A DNA stretch of 64,000 bases. Source: Bermanella sp044597725. GTDB lineage: Bacteria > Pseudomonadota > Gammaproteobacteria > Pseudomonadales > Oceanobacteraceae. Positions within the stretch are counted from its first letter, which is position 1, and every line of letters starts with the position of its first letter. A model generated the notes under the pieces. The model was not told the DNA's origin and did no database searches. It was given only the letters and a program-made list of their open reading frames with translations. Positions 43,685-53,022 of the stretch are shown here, in pieces. Location of the stretch: positions 620,001 through 684,000 of the forward strand of contig NZ_CP139003.1 in the NCBI RefSeq assembly GCF_044597725.1, read 5' to 3'. Made by a program: the position numbers and the translations under genes.

Positions 43685-44905
43685 ATGGCTAGCTTTGCAT
43701 ATAAGGCACGGGACAAAGATGGGCAATTGCACGAGGGCGAATACGAAGCCCTTAGTCTAGACTCGGTAGCCGAACGCTTACAAAGTCAGAAACTTATTCC
43801 TATTTCTATTGAAGCCATTGCTGAGCATAAACGGGTCAAATTTGACTGGAAGAAATATTTACCGAGGGAAAAAATACCACTTAGCGATATGATTATATTT
43901 TGTCGGCAAATGCATGCGCTGAGTCGTAGTGGTATTCCCATAATGCGTGCAGTATTTGGTTTGGCAGAGACATCCCATAATATAAAGTTAACCAGTATTC
44001 TTAATGCTGTAGGTCGTGATCTTAGCCGAGGGAATACTTTAAGCCAAAGCCTGAATAACTATGAGAAAGATTTTTCACCGTTATTTATTAGTATGATCAC
44101 GGTCGGAGAAAGTACCGGAAATTTAGATGACGCCTTCAAGCAGCTTGTCGGTCATCTAGAAATGGAACGAAATACACGGCAAAAAGTGAAAGCGGCATTG
44201 CGCTATCCTATCATGGTTATTAGTGCAATTGTGATTGCTTTGATAGTGGTTAATTTATTTGTTATTCCTAGCTTTGCCAGTGTGTTTAGCCGTTTGGGGA
44301 GCGAATTACCATTCGCAACACAAATCTTGCTAGGTATGTCGAATTTTTTTGTGAACTTCTGGTGGCTTATATTTATATTGCTTATCACCTCAATTGGCAG
44401 TTTTGTGTATTACATTCATACAATAAAAGGAAGTAAAGACTGGGATAGATGGAAGTTACGCATACCCATAATAGGCCCGCTACTTAAACAAATTGCGTTA
44501 TCACGTTTTACGCGAACATTCGCCATGCTTTTTAAAGCGGGGGTGCCTATTTTACAGGCACTGGATATGAGTGCCGAGTCGGTGGGTAATCAATTTATAG
44601 GCAGACACATCCATGGTATGCGCCAGGGTATAGAAAGAGGTGATTCTTTATCGCGTACCGCCATTGCAACCGAAATGTTTCCACCTTTGATTATTCAAAT
44701 GATTTCTGTAGGTGAAGAAAGCGGCGCGGTAGACTCGTTATTAATGGATGTAAGCGAATTCTATGACGAAGAGACAGACTACCGTGTTCAGTCCATTAGC
44801 TCGGCTATTGAGCCTATTTTGTTGGTATTCATGGGGGTTATGGTGCTTGTTTTAGCACTGGGTATTTTCTTGCCTATGTGGGATTTAGGGGCAGGAGCGA
44901 GATAA
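43685..44905 (+). CDS. mshG: MshG, MSHA inner-membrane platform protein (PilC-like)
   Basis: A 406-residue polytopic platform protein with two GspF domains. The hallmark ISMITVGESTGNLDDAF and IQMISVGEESGAVDSLL repeats are present, with three membrane segments. It follows mshE by eight bases. Confidence 0.93.
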   Translation: MASFAYKARDKDGQLHEGEYEALSLDSVAERLQSQKLIPISIEAIAEHKRVKFDWKKYLPREKIPLSDMIIFCRQMHALSRSGIPIMRAVFGLAETSHNIKLTSILNAVGRDLSRGNTLSQSLNNYEKDFSPLFISMITVGESTGNLDDAFKQLVGHLEMERNTRQKVKAALRYPIMVISAIVIALIVVNLFVIPSFASVFSRLGSELPFATQILLGMSNFFVNFWWLIFILLITSIGSFVYYIHTIKGSKDWDRWKLRIPIIGPLLKQIALSRFTRTFAMLFKAGVPILQALDMSAESVGNQFIGRHIHGMRQGIERGDSLSRTAIATEMFPPLIIQMISVGEESGAVDSLLMDVSEFYDEETDYRVQSISSAIEPILLVFMGVMVLVLALGIFLPMWDLGAGAR

Positions 44906-44998
44906 GTTATTTCCCTACTTTGACTGCTGATTTTTGGTCTACACTATTAAATAGGCATAACCATTTTGGGTCGCAATAGACCGTTACAGGAGAGTAGT

Positions 44999-45511
44999 AT
45001 GTCGCCTATACAGAAATCAATATTTTCAAAAAAAGCTGGTTTTACCCTAATCGAATTGATTATGGTGATTGTAATTTTGGGCATTCTATCGGCCTTTGCG
45101 CTGCCTAAGTTTGCTGACTTTTCCTCGGATGCTGAAGTAGCAAGTATTGAAGGTGCAAGAGGGGCAGTCCGCTCTGCCGCGGCCATTGCCCATGCCGCTT
45201 GTTTGGCCAGTAGTAGCTGTGATGCGGCCGCTGCATCGTCCACAGTGACCATTGAAGGTGCGAGTATTCCCATGGTGTTTGGCTATCCGTCCGTTGCAGG
45301 TATTCAAACCGCAGCTACGTTGGAGGGCTATGAAATTAATACCACTGCTACCAGCGCTGGATTACTTGTATCTTCTGGCAATACAGCCGGTACAAGCTGC
45401 TTTACTTATGACGAAGCTACCAATGCGACTACCCCTCCGGCCATTGGTGCTGCTGGAACGGTAACCGATACAGATGGCACGTTTGGTAACACGGACGATA
45501 CCTGTAACTAA
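44999..45511 (+). CDS. mshA: MshA-type major pilin
   Basis: A 170-residue type IVa prepilin. The leader ends KKAG, cut before FTLIELIMVIVILGIL with Glu5 present. The helix continues PKFADFSSDAEVASIEGARGA, close to MshA. Two cysteines near the end (SCFTYDE and DTC) fit the disulfide-bounded D-region. ATG at 44999 is preferred, with GGAG nine bases before it. It is the only major-pilin-like gene here; Vibrio has mshB and mshA. Confidence 0.9.
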   Translation: MSPIQKSIFSKKAGFTLIELIMVIVILGILSAFALPKFADFSSDAEVASIEGARGAVRSAAAIAHAACLASSSCDAAAASSTVTIEGASIPMVFGYPSVAGIQTAATLEGYEINTTATSAGLLVSSGNTAGTSCFTYDEATNATTPPAIGAAGTVTDTDGTFGNTDDTCN

Positions 45512-45528
45512 TATTAACGGATAAGTTT

Positions 45529-46041
45529 ATGGGCAATAAACAGGGATTCAGTTTAATTGAACTGATTATTGTCATCATAATTATCTCTATTTTGGCGGCG
45601 CTGGGTATGGGTTTATTCAGCGCGCCATCTCAATATTCGGCCACGGTTGTTGCAAGTCAGTGGTTAAGTGCGCTGCGTAGTGCGCAGTCTCAAGCACTGC
45701 AAAAGCAATCCCCTTTGCAAAGCTTCAGGTGGGAGTTAGATCAAGTAGGCACTCAATGGAGCGTGACCAGCTACTGGGGTAGCGAAATCATTGATACTTT
45801 CGATGTGACGTTTTCTAATCTTAACGTTACCTTCTCACAAACCAACTTCACCTCTGATTGCCGTGCATTACCTGCGGTGAGTACGCCTCTTGTTTTACCA
45901 TTTAATGGAATGGGACAAATAATCACGCCTTCTGGCAACCAAGAAGTACGAAATACTAGATTGTGTGTGATTGGTGACTCAGCCCAACAAATTTGTATTG
46001 CACCCAGTGGATATGCTTATGCAGGATCATGTATTCCTTAG
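45529..46041 (+). CDS. mshC: MshC-type minor pilin (GspH/FimT family)
   Basis: A 170-residue pseudopilin with leader GNKQG and FSLIELIIVIIIISIL, Glu5 present. The following LSALRSAQSQALQKQSP fits the GspH/FimT pattern. Minor pilins of this type prime pilus assembly. The end overlaps the mshD start. Confidence 0.85.
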   Translation: MGNKQGFSLIELIIVIIIISILAALGMGLFSAPSQYSATVVASQWLSALRSAQSQALQKQSPLQSFRWELDQVGTQWSVTSYWGSEIIDTFDVTFSNLNVTFSQTNFTSDCRALPAVSTPLVLPFNGMGQIITPSGNQEVRNTRLCVIGDSAQQICIAPSGYAYAGSCIP

Positions 46042-46531
46042 CGCACAAAAAGGTGTCACGCTCATTGAGCTAATTATCACCATCGTGATTATGGGTATTG
46101 CGTTATCAGCCCTAACTATCAGTTTGAGCCAAGGTATTAGTCGCAGCACCACTCCCATTTGGGAGCAAAAAGCCATGTCTCTTGCCCATGCTTATATGCA
46201 AGAAATACTGGCCATGTCGTTTGCCGAGCAAACCCCTGTAGGAGGTGGTTTTGTATCCGATGAGTCATGTATACCGAATAATGAAGGACAAAGCCGTGAG
46301 AACTACAACGATGTTGATGACTACGGTGGTTTAACTGAGCAGCCACCCGTATTAATTCAAAGTAATTTAGACATGACCAGTTATCAACAGTATCGGGTTG
46401 AGGTGAATGTTGTTTGTGCTGGTAGTGAACTGGGTTTGGGTGACAATGCATTAATTAAACGTATAGCCGTACGGGTTTTTGTACCGGGTGGTGATAGGCG
46501 CAGCTTGGTTAGCTACAAAGGAAACTTCTAA
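46019..46531 (+). CDS. mshD: MshD-type minor pilin
   Basis: A 170-residue minor pilin, leader ending AQKG then VTLIELIITIVIMGIALSAL. Val replaces the usual Phe1. EQKAMSLAHAYMQEILAMSF is a conserved MshD-like stretch. The start at 46019 has AGTGGA seven bases upstream and overlaps mshC by 23 bp; an ATG at 46013 is possible. Confidence 0.83.
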   Translation: MQDHVFLSAQKGVTLIELIITIVIMGIALSALTISLSQGISRSTTPIWEQKAMSLAHAYMQEILAMSFAEQTPVGGGFVSDESCIPNNEGQSRENYNDVDDYGGLTEQPPVLIQSNLDMTSYQQYRVEVNVVCAGSELGLGDNALIKRIAVRVFVPGGDRRSLVSYKGNF

Positions 46532-46533
46532 GA

Positions 46534-47373
46534 ATGCGTTTAATGACACACAATCGGTCGTTTGGCTTTACGCTTATAGAGATTATTATTGTTATCGTCA
46601 TTCTTTCTATATTGGCGCTAGGTAGCGTACAGTTTATTCAGTTTAGTGCAAAAGGCTATGTTGATACAGTTAATCGTGCAGAGCTGGCTTCAAGTGCCAA
46701 TATTATACGAGAGTTATTTTCGCGTTACATGATTAATGCCCTTCCCGGTAGTATTCGCACCTCTGCTAGTGGGCGTTGTATTGAATGGTTACCTATTCAA
46801 TCGGCTACTCAATATAAGCAGGCACCCATTGTTGGTGATTCAGCACCATCGGATCGCGTTATTGCATTAAACGTAAATAGCCAACTTATTCCACAAGGTT
46901 ATCTCGCTATTTACCCTATTGGTATTACGATCAATGAGCTTTATAACATTGCTCGTAACCCTGGGCGTATTAGCTCTTGGGTTGCGAGTATTGATAGTCA
47001 AACTGGGGATGAAAGTACTTATGTATTTTCAGGTAATCAAAGTTTTCAATTTGAGCAAGACTCTCCCTTTAAACGCTTGTTTTTAATTGGTGAGCCAATG
47101 GCACTTTGTCAGGATGGGCAAAACCTATTTATATATAAAAACTATGGTTTCAATATCGGCATGGCAGGTTATCCGGCTACATTGCCAAACTCTATTCCCA
47201 ATAGGCAGGTGATAGCAACACAAATTGTTAATAACTCTTTAGTATTTCGTTCAGAGCCCGCTTCCCTTAGACGTAATGCACTCGTTAGTTACCAGTTGCT
47301 TATTGATAAAGCGGGCAATTCAGATGAACCTTATGCTTTATCACAAGAGGTGCAAATAAAAAATGTACCCTAG
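46534..47373 (+). CDS. mshO: MshO-type minor pilin
   Basis: A 279-residue minor pilin of PilW/GspJ type. The leader ends SFG and then FTLIEIIIVIVILSILALGS, Glu5 present. VDTVNRAELASSANIIRELF and the GRCIEWLPI segment match MshO. It overlaps mshP by 11 bp, indicating coupled translation. Confidence 0.87.
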   Translation: MRLMTHNRSFGFTLIEIIIVIVILSILALGSVQFIQFSAKGYVDTVNRAELASSANIIRELFSRYMINALPGSIRTSASGRCIEWLPIQSATQYKQAPIVGDSAPSDRVIALNVNSQLIPQGYLAIYPIGITINELYNIARNPGRISSWVASIDSQTGDESTYVFSGNQSFQFEQDSPFKRLFLIGEPMALCQDGQNLFIYKNYGFNIGMAGYPATLPNSIPNRQVIATQIVNNSLVFRSEPASLRRNALVSYQLLIDKAGNSDEPYALSQEVQIKNVP

Positions 47374-47770
47374 TCGGCAAAAACAAGGCGGTATGGGTTT
47401 ACCTTCGGCCATATTTTTAATTACCGTGTTATTAATTTTAGTAGCGGCGATTCATCAGTTAAATCAAACCAGCGCGAGTGCATTTTCTAGGCAATGGTTA
47501 AGTTTACAATCACTTTATATGGCTGAAACGGGTGCGCAATTAGCTGCAACCTATCAATTGTCATCAGCAGGATCTTCACCAGCTTGTACTAACGATTTTA
47601 TAGATGAACTCACGATTAATAATAGCGCATTATCAAGCTGTAAGGTTTCAGTTGCTTGTCAACAGCAAACTATGGCTGGTGATACCTTTTTTACATTTAC
47701 CAGTACTGGAAGTTGTGGATTGGGAGCTGATTTAACCCAGCGTATCGTGCAAATTCGGATTCGCTTATGA
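47363..47770 (+). CDS. mshP: MshP-type minor pilin (PilX-like)
   Basis: A 135-residue protein with QGGMGLPSAIFLITVLLILV. It keeps the leader glycine but has no Glu5, as in PilX and MshP. FSRQWLSLQSLYMAETGAQ is the typical second block of PilX-like proteins. It overlaps mshQ by four bases. Confidence 0.82.
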   Translation: MYPSRQKQGGMGLPSAIFLITVLLILVAAIHQLNQTSASAFSRQWLSLQSLYMAETGAQLAATYQLSSAGSSPACTNDFIDELTINNSALSSCKVSVACQQQTMAGDTFFTFTSTGSCGLGADLTQRIVQIRIRL

Positions 47771-50700
47771 TTTATCGCATTGGTCTTTTACTTTTTTTAA
47801 TAGTAAGTATGCCAACTTATGCATATTGGAACTGTGATTATAGATATCGAACTGAAATGCTCGTGGTAGAAGAAAGTGGACAAAACTTAAGTGACTATCA
47901 AGTTAATATTTCTATCACCGCAAACAGTTTCAATGGAGACTATGTTTGGAGCTCAAATGGCGATGACTTACGGGTAGTTGATCAGGATGATGCCACGCTA
48001 ATTGATTACTGGATAGAAAGTTGGGATGCCAATAGCCAAACCGCGAGTATTTGGCTGCGGTTTGATCAGCTTTCAGCGAATGAACGTAGAACAATCTATC
48101 TCTACTATGGTAACCCATTAGTTGAATCGGATGCCAGTGCCGAATTTACCTTTACTCAGCCGGGCATCAAATTCCACACAAAACAAAATACAGTTAACCC
48201 AGCGAGTCGATCAGAGGTTCAAACCCTATTTGAATTATCCTCTAATGATATCAATGGTTATGGGTGCGGTTATATTAATAACTTTAACAATGTTCGCAAT
48301 CAATTCATTAACGGAGCTGCCAGTAATTTTATTGCCTACAGCGAAACATTTTTTCATGTTGAGGATGGTGAACAAGGAAACTGGAGTATTCGCTATGGAT
48401 CAGATTTTGGTTATGGAGGTGGGCTTTATATAAATGGTCAAACCATAGATGAAGATTGGAATACCGATTTATGGTGGAATAATAACTGGAATAATAGTGA
48501 TGTATTGCAGGGAACCGTACAATTACCCTCTGGTTATCATCGACTTGAGGTGATTGGCGCTGAGGATTGCTGTGATGGTGGAATCAGTGTGCAGTTTCAA
48601 AAGCCAGGAAGTGGTTGGCAAACCTATAATACCAATAATATCGATATCCGTTCACGTTCATGCCCCATAGCTGAACCTACTATACAAATAGTTGATCAAG
48701 CCATTGCTGATTGTGAGCCTATTAATACAAATAATTGTACTGCGACATTTCCCGATGGCCTAGGGACGACAGCAAACAATGGTCGTATTGATTTTGGTTT
48801 TAATGCAGAAATAATTAATAATCCCGATAATGTATTATCGGCTCGGACGGTGAATACGAATGCAGGTTCTTCACAACTTAGCTGTACTGATGCGCACTGC
48901 GAAGGAGGCGATACACAAATAAATTCAGTGGGGCCGGGTAATTTTCAACGTAGAAATACTAATCAAGATATTAATGTGGGGTTTTTCGGTAATCAAACAA
49001 TTGGCCTAAATGATCGTTACGATGATATTAGCACTGGATTTTTAGCCACACTCAATATTAGCAACCAATTTCACCAAGTGTTTTTTATTGATAGCTTGGA
49101 TATAGGCAGCTTATCTACTGTCAATTTGGAAGCAGGTACTTATTGGATAAATGACTTATCCATGGCGTTTAATAGCGAAATTAATATTATAAGTGGGCCC
49201 GTACGTATTTATGTAAACCGTGATGTAAATCTAGGGTCAGGTGCTCGAATAAATGCACAAAATATTGATACTCCCAATGATCCTCGCAACTTATTGTTGT
49301 ATTTATACCGAGACTTAAATACCGATTCGGACGTTGCCATCAGTGGTTCCGTGTACAGTGATAGAGATATTAACTTAGGTTTTAATAATCGGCTTTATGG
49401 TATGGCAACGGCACGTAATATAAGTGTGGGGGGAGATACTCAGGTGCTTTACGATGCGTCTATTTATTCCGGGCTAAGAGATATCTCATGGTGTGAAAAT
49501 ACAATAGCAGACTCGGGAATCATAAATATTCAGTCACCAGCTTCCGCCGTAAATTGCACACCATCGGAAAATCTTATTACGATCACTGATGCTACAGGAA
49601 ATATACTGACAGGCTATCAAGGTAGTATCGAGTTATCGACATCCAGCGGAAAAGGCGATTGGATCTTATCTGACTCTGCTTTTGGTGCGCTTCAAAATGG
49701 TGTTATTAATGATGGTCGTGCTACATACAATATGAGTGAGTTAGAAGATGGGCAGGTTATTTTATTACTGCGTCATACTACTGCACAAAGCATTGATATA
49801 ACGGCAAGCAACGTAACAACACAAAGTAGTTCCACTACTCAATTTAATGAAAGCGGTTTTATCTTTTCTGATATATCACCTCAGGTCGCTGGATTAGGGT
49901 CAAGTGGTCATGTTTTACAGGCGGTACAAAGCAATACTCAAACCGGCGCTTGTGAAGCACTTCTATTAGATACCCAGTTCATTGATATAGCGGCGCAATG
50001 TATTCAGCCAGAAAATTGCAGTGATCGCATTGTTAACATTAACAGCACAGCTGCGCCCATGAATAATCAATCATCATTAACACTTTTTAACCCTATAAAT
50101 TTTGATTTTTTAGATTCTGATAGCAATCAAGCAGAGTTTAATTATGAGTATAGTGATGCCGGCCTTATTCAGTTGCATGCTCGGTTTAATTTACGTGATG
50201 AGAGTGGTCAACTAACGGGCGATACCATAGAGGGGAGCTCTGGTTTTATCAGTAATCGACCTGATGGATTTTGCATATCATTTCCTGAGCAAAACTCTGA
50301 ATGTAGCATCCCTGGGCTTGGAGATGATTGTTCTGCTTTTAAGCAAGCAGGCAGCTTCTTTACTGCGGATGTTACCGCTAAGGTTTATTCATCAAATTTG
50401 CCTTTATGTGATCGCTCAACAACGCCAAATTTTGATCATGTTGTTAATTTGCAGCATACGCTAGTCGTTCCCTCAGTAGCGGATGGTGGCGAGGCTGGTT
50501 CATTAAATACTGCCTCTATTAATTTTAGTTCAGGTATCTATTCGGGCTTATTGCAGCTTTCTGAAATGGGAGTGTTTAAATTGCAAGTTGGCGGAAATAC
50601 TTACTTGCAAAGCATTTTACCCAGTACGGTATCGGAAAATATTGGACGTTTTTACCCGAAATCTTTTTTTATTACTGGTGCTACATTAGTTGACTACAGT

Positions 50701-51573
50701 AATGGCAATACTGGCTTTACATATACTGGACAAAGAACGCTTGATGAAACTGAAGGGGCGATCAATTATATTACGCCTCCTCGTATTCGGTTTGTTGCCC
50801 GTGGACGTTTAGATCAGCCACTTAATAACTATAGAGCTCCTTTAGCCAGCAATATTAATTTTAATATTAGAGCGCAAGCACTTACTTTGGGTGTAGATGG
50901 TAACCCGCTTCAAACAAGCGCTGAGTTTTTTACTGGTAGTATAACTGGGCCTAATAACAATACTGAGTTTACATACCAACTTAATAGCGCAGATCACTTC
51001 ACATTTATAAAAAATGAAAACAGTATGGTAGCGCCTTTTAATCATCAGATGGCTTTAGATGTACTGGCCATTACGAATGATATTGATGGCGTTGCATTGG
51101 AGAATAGCCCTTATCGCTTGACGGGCAACGGAGGTAATATTCGTTACGGTCGGTTAAAGGGTATCAATGCCTATGGTGTTGAAACGCGCCCTATCGAGCA
51201 AGTTTGGCAAGCAGAATATTATGATGGTGATAGATTTACATTAAATACGCTGGACAGCGGAACAACCATGAATACGTCGAATATAACCGATATAACGGTA
51301 TTAAATGAGGGGAATACAAGTAACCCTTTACTGGTTACCAGTAGCACAGTAGAGAGTCGCTCGGGAGCTTTACTTAGTGGAGTGATTGGGTTTAATTGGT
51401 CAGCAACCACGAATGGTGAATACGGGCGTTATGGTTATACCTATCAAGCCCCTTCGTGGTTGCAATTTGATTGGCTGGATAACGGTACTGAGCAAGACCC
51501 AAAAGCAGAAGTGACTTTTGGTCAGTACCGTGGCCATGACCGTATTATATATTGGAAAGAGCTAACGTATTAA
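47767..51573 (+). CDS. mshQ: MshQ-type pilus-associated adhesin
   Basis: A 1268-residue secreted protein with signal peptide ending TYA-Y. Domains by eye: DUF2341-like (about 25-120, ADDRVYY-like WLRFDQLSANERRTIYLYYG), a PA14-like region (about 135-290, with CCDGG), a beta-helix region with repeated N-rich strands (about 340-580), an Ig-like domain, and a C-terminal MshQ/DUF6701 domain ending QYRGHDRIIYWKELTY. It is thought to sit at the pilus tip or help assembly. Cysteine pairs are frequent. Its stop is three bases from the ntrC stop. Confidence 0.9.
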   Translation: MIYRIGLLLFLIVSMPTYAYWNCDYRYRTEMLVVEESGQNLSDYQVNISITANSFNGDYVWSSNGDDLRVVDQDDATLIDYWIESWDANSQTASIWLRFDQLSANERRTIYLYYGNPLVESDASAEFTFTQPGIKFHTKQNTVNPASRSEVQTLFELSSNDINGYGCGYINNFNNVRNQFINGAASNFIAYSETFFHVEDGEQGNWSIRYGSDFGYGGGLYINGQTIDEDWNTDLWWNNNWNNSDVLQGTVQLPSGYHRLEVIGAEDCCDGGISVQFQKPGSGWQTYNTNNIDIRSRSCPIAEPTIQIVDQAIADCEPINTNNCTATFPDGLGTTANNGRIDFGFNAEIINNPDNVLSARTVNTNAGSSQLSCTDAHCEGGDTQINSVGPGNFQRRNTNQDINVGFFGNQTIGLNDRYDDISTGFLATLNISNQFHQVFFIDSLDIGSLSTVNLEAGTYWINDLSMAFNSEINIISGPVRIYVNRDVNLGSGARINAQNIDTPNDPRNLLLYLYRDLNTDSDVAISGSVYSDRDINLGFNNRLYGMATARNISVGGDTQVLYDASIYSGLRDISWCENTIADSGIINIQSPASAVNCTPSENLITITDATGNILTGYQGSIELSTSSGKGDWILSDSAFGALQNGVINDGRATYNMSELEDGQVILLLRHTTAQSIDITASNVTTQSSSTTQFNESGFIFSDISPQVAGLGSSGHVLQAVQSNTQTGACEALLLDTQFIDIAAQCIQPENCSDRIVNINSTAAPMNNQSSLTLFNPINFDFLDSDSNQAEFNYEYSDAGLIQLHARFNLRDESGQLTGDTIEGSSGFISNRPDGFCISFPEQNSECSIPGLGDDCSAFKQAGSFFTADVTAKVYSSNLPLCDRSTTPNFDHVVNLQHTLVVPSVADGGEAGSLNTASINFSSGIYSGLLQLSEMGVFKLQVGGNTYLQSILPSTVSENIGRFYPKSFFITGATLVDYSNGNTGFTYTGQRTLDETEGAINYITPPRIRFVARGRLDQPLNNYRAPLASNINFNIRAQALTLGVDGNPLQTSAEFFTGSITGPNNNTEFTYQLNSADHFTFIKNENSMVAPFNHQMALDVLAITNDIDGVALENSPYRLTGNGGNIRYGRLKGINAYGVETRPIEQVWQAEYYDGDRFTLNTLDSGTTMNTSNITDITVLNEGNTSNPLLVTSSTVESRSGALLSGVIGFNWSATTNGEYGRYGYTYQAPSWLQFDWLDNGTEQDPKAEVTFGQYRGHDRIIYWKELTY

Positions 51574-51576
51574 TAG

Positions 51577-53001
51577 CTAGTCTTCCATTTCGTCGGCTGT
51601 ACTTGATTCCATATCTAATTCTTTTATTTTCCGCGTAAGGGTGTTTCGACCCCAGCCTAGAAGAATAGATGCATCACGACGACGACCTGCGGTATGTTTA
51701 AGAGCAGTTTCAATCATAATGCGTTCAAAGATAGGCACGGCTTGCTCAAGAATTGATTTTTTACCCTGTGCTAACTGCTGGTCTGCCCAATTACGCAAGC
51801 CCTGTTCCCAGTTACTACTGGTGGTCATTTTTTCTTCGGTATTAAGCAGTTCTGGAGGTAGGTCATTGATATGCACTTCACGACCAGATGCCATTACGGT
51901 AATCCAGCGACAGGTGTTTTCTAGTTGACGAACGTTACCAGGCCAAGGCAGAGTGCACAAAAATTCTTCGGTATCACTTTTTAATATTTTTGCTTCAACG
52001 CCTAACTCTTCAGCAGCCCGACTTAAAAAGTGGTGTAATAAACGCGGAATATCTTCACGTCGTTCTGCCAGTGCCGGAATATGGATACGAATAACATTAA
52101 GGCGATGAAATAGATCTTCCCTAAAATTACCCGCCTTTACCAGTGTTTCTAAATCTTGGTGTGTGGCGGCAATAATGCGCACGTTGACTTTTACTGGTGT
52201 ACTGCCACCAACCCGATAAAACTCACCATCGGCTAAGACGCGCAGTAGCCGAGTTTGTGTATCGGCAGGCATGTCACCAATTTCATCTAAGAATAGTGTG
52301 CCGCCATCGGCTTGTTCAAAACGACCTTGGCGTTGTCCCCCTGCGCCAGTAAACGATCCTTTTTCATGACCAAATAATTCCGATTCGATCAAATCCTTAG
52401 GAATAGCCGCCATATTTAACGCAACAAAAGGATATTCTTTGCGTGGGCTGTGTTTGTGTAATGCATGGGCCACCAATTCTTTACCTGTGCCCGATTCCCC
52501 ATTTATAAGCACCGTAATATTACTGTGGCTTAAACGACCAATAGCGCGAAAAACCTCCTGCATGGCAGGCGCTTCACCAATAATTTCTGTGTGCTTATAA
52601 GGTTCGGCAGGGGCTTGTTGTTGCGTTAAGGCATTCTCTTGTCGATGGTTAATAGCTCGTTTAATTAAACTAACGGCTTCATCCACATCAAATGGTTTAG
52701 GTAGATACTCAAATGCACCTTGCTGATATGAATTAACGGCACTGTCTAGGTCGCTATGTGCCGTCATAATAATAACAGGTACATCTGGCTGAACATCATG
52801 AATATGTTTGAGTAATTCTAAACCGTCAATGCCGGGCATACGCACGTCGCTGACAATAGCATCCGGAATCTCACGGTTAAGTGCATTAAGCACTTTTTCA
52901 CCACTCTCAAAAGAGTGGCTTTCGATATTTTCCTGCTCAAGTGCTTTTTCTAACACCCAGCGAATTGAGCGGTCGTCATCAATAATCCAAACTTTATTCA
53001 T
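51577..53001 (-). CDS. ntrC: NtrC (NR-I), nitrogen response regulator
   Basis: A 474-residue sigma-54 activator. Receiver domain with Asp52 (VSDVRMPGIDG); AAA+ domain with GESGTGKELVA, the ESELFGHEKGSFTGA loop at about 206-220 and GGTLFLDEIGDMP; Fis-type helix-turn-helix at the end (RRDASILLGWGRNTLTRKIKEL). The usual GAFTGA loop reads GSFTGA (Ser216). It is co-transcribed with ntrB, 21 bp apart. Confidence 0.97.
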   Translation of the reverse strand: MNKVWIIDDDRSIRWVLEKALEQENIESHSFESGEKVLNALNREIPDAIVSDVRMPGIDGLELLKHIHDVQPDVPVIIMTAHSDLDSAVNSYQQGAFEYLPKPFDVDEAVSLIKRAINHRQENALTQQQAPAEPYKHTEIIGEAPAMQEVFRAIGRLSHSNITVLINGESGTGKELVAHALHKHSPRKEYPFVALNMAAIPKDLIESELFGHEKGSFTGAGGQRQGRFEQADGGTLFLDEIGDMPADTQTRLLRVLADGEFYRVGGSTPVKVNVRIIAATHQDLETLVKAGNFREDLFHRLNVIRIHIPALAERREDIPRLLHHFLSRAAEELGVEAKILKSDTEEFLCTLPWPGNVRQLENTCRWITVMASGREVHINDLPPELLNTEEKMTTSSNWEQGLRNWADQQLAQGKKSILEQAVPIFERIMIETALKHTAGRRRDASILLGWGRNTLTRKIKELDMESSTADEMED

Positions 53002-53022
53002 AGTATGTCTCTAACCTAATTG

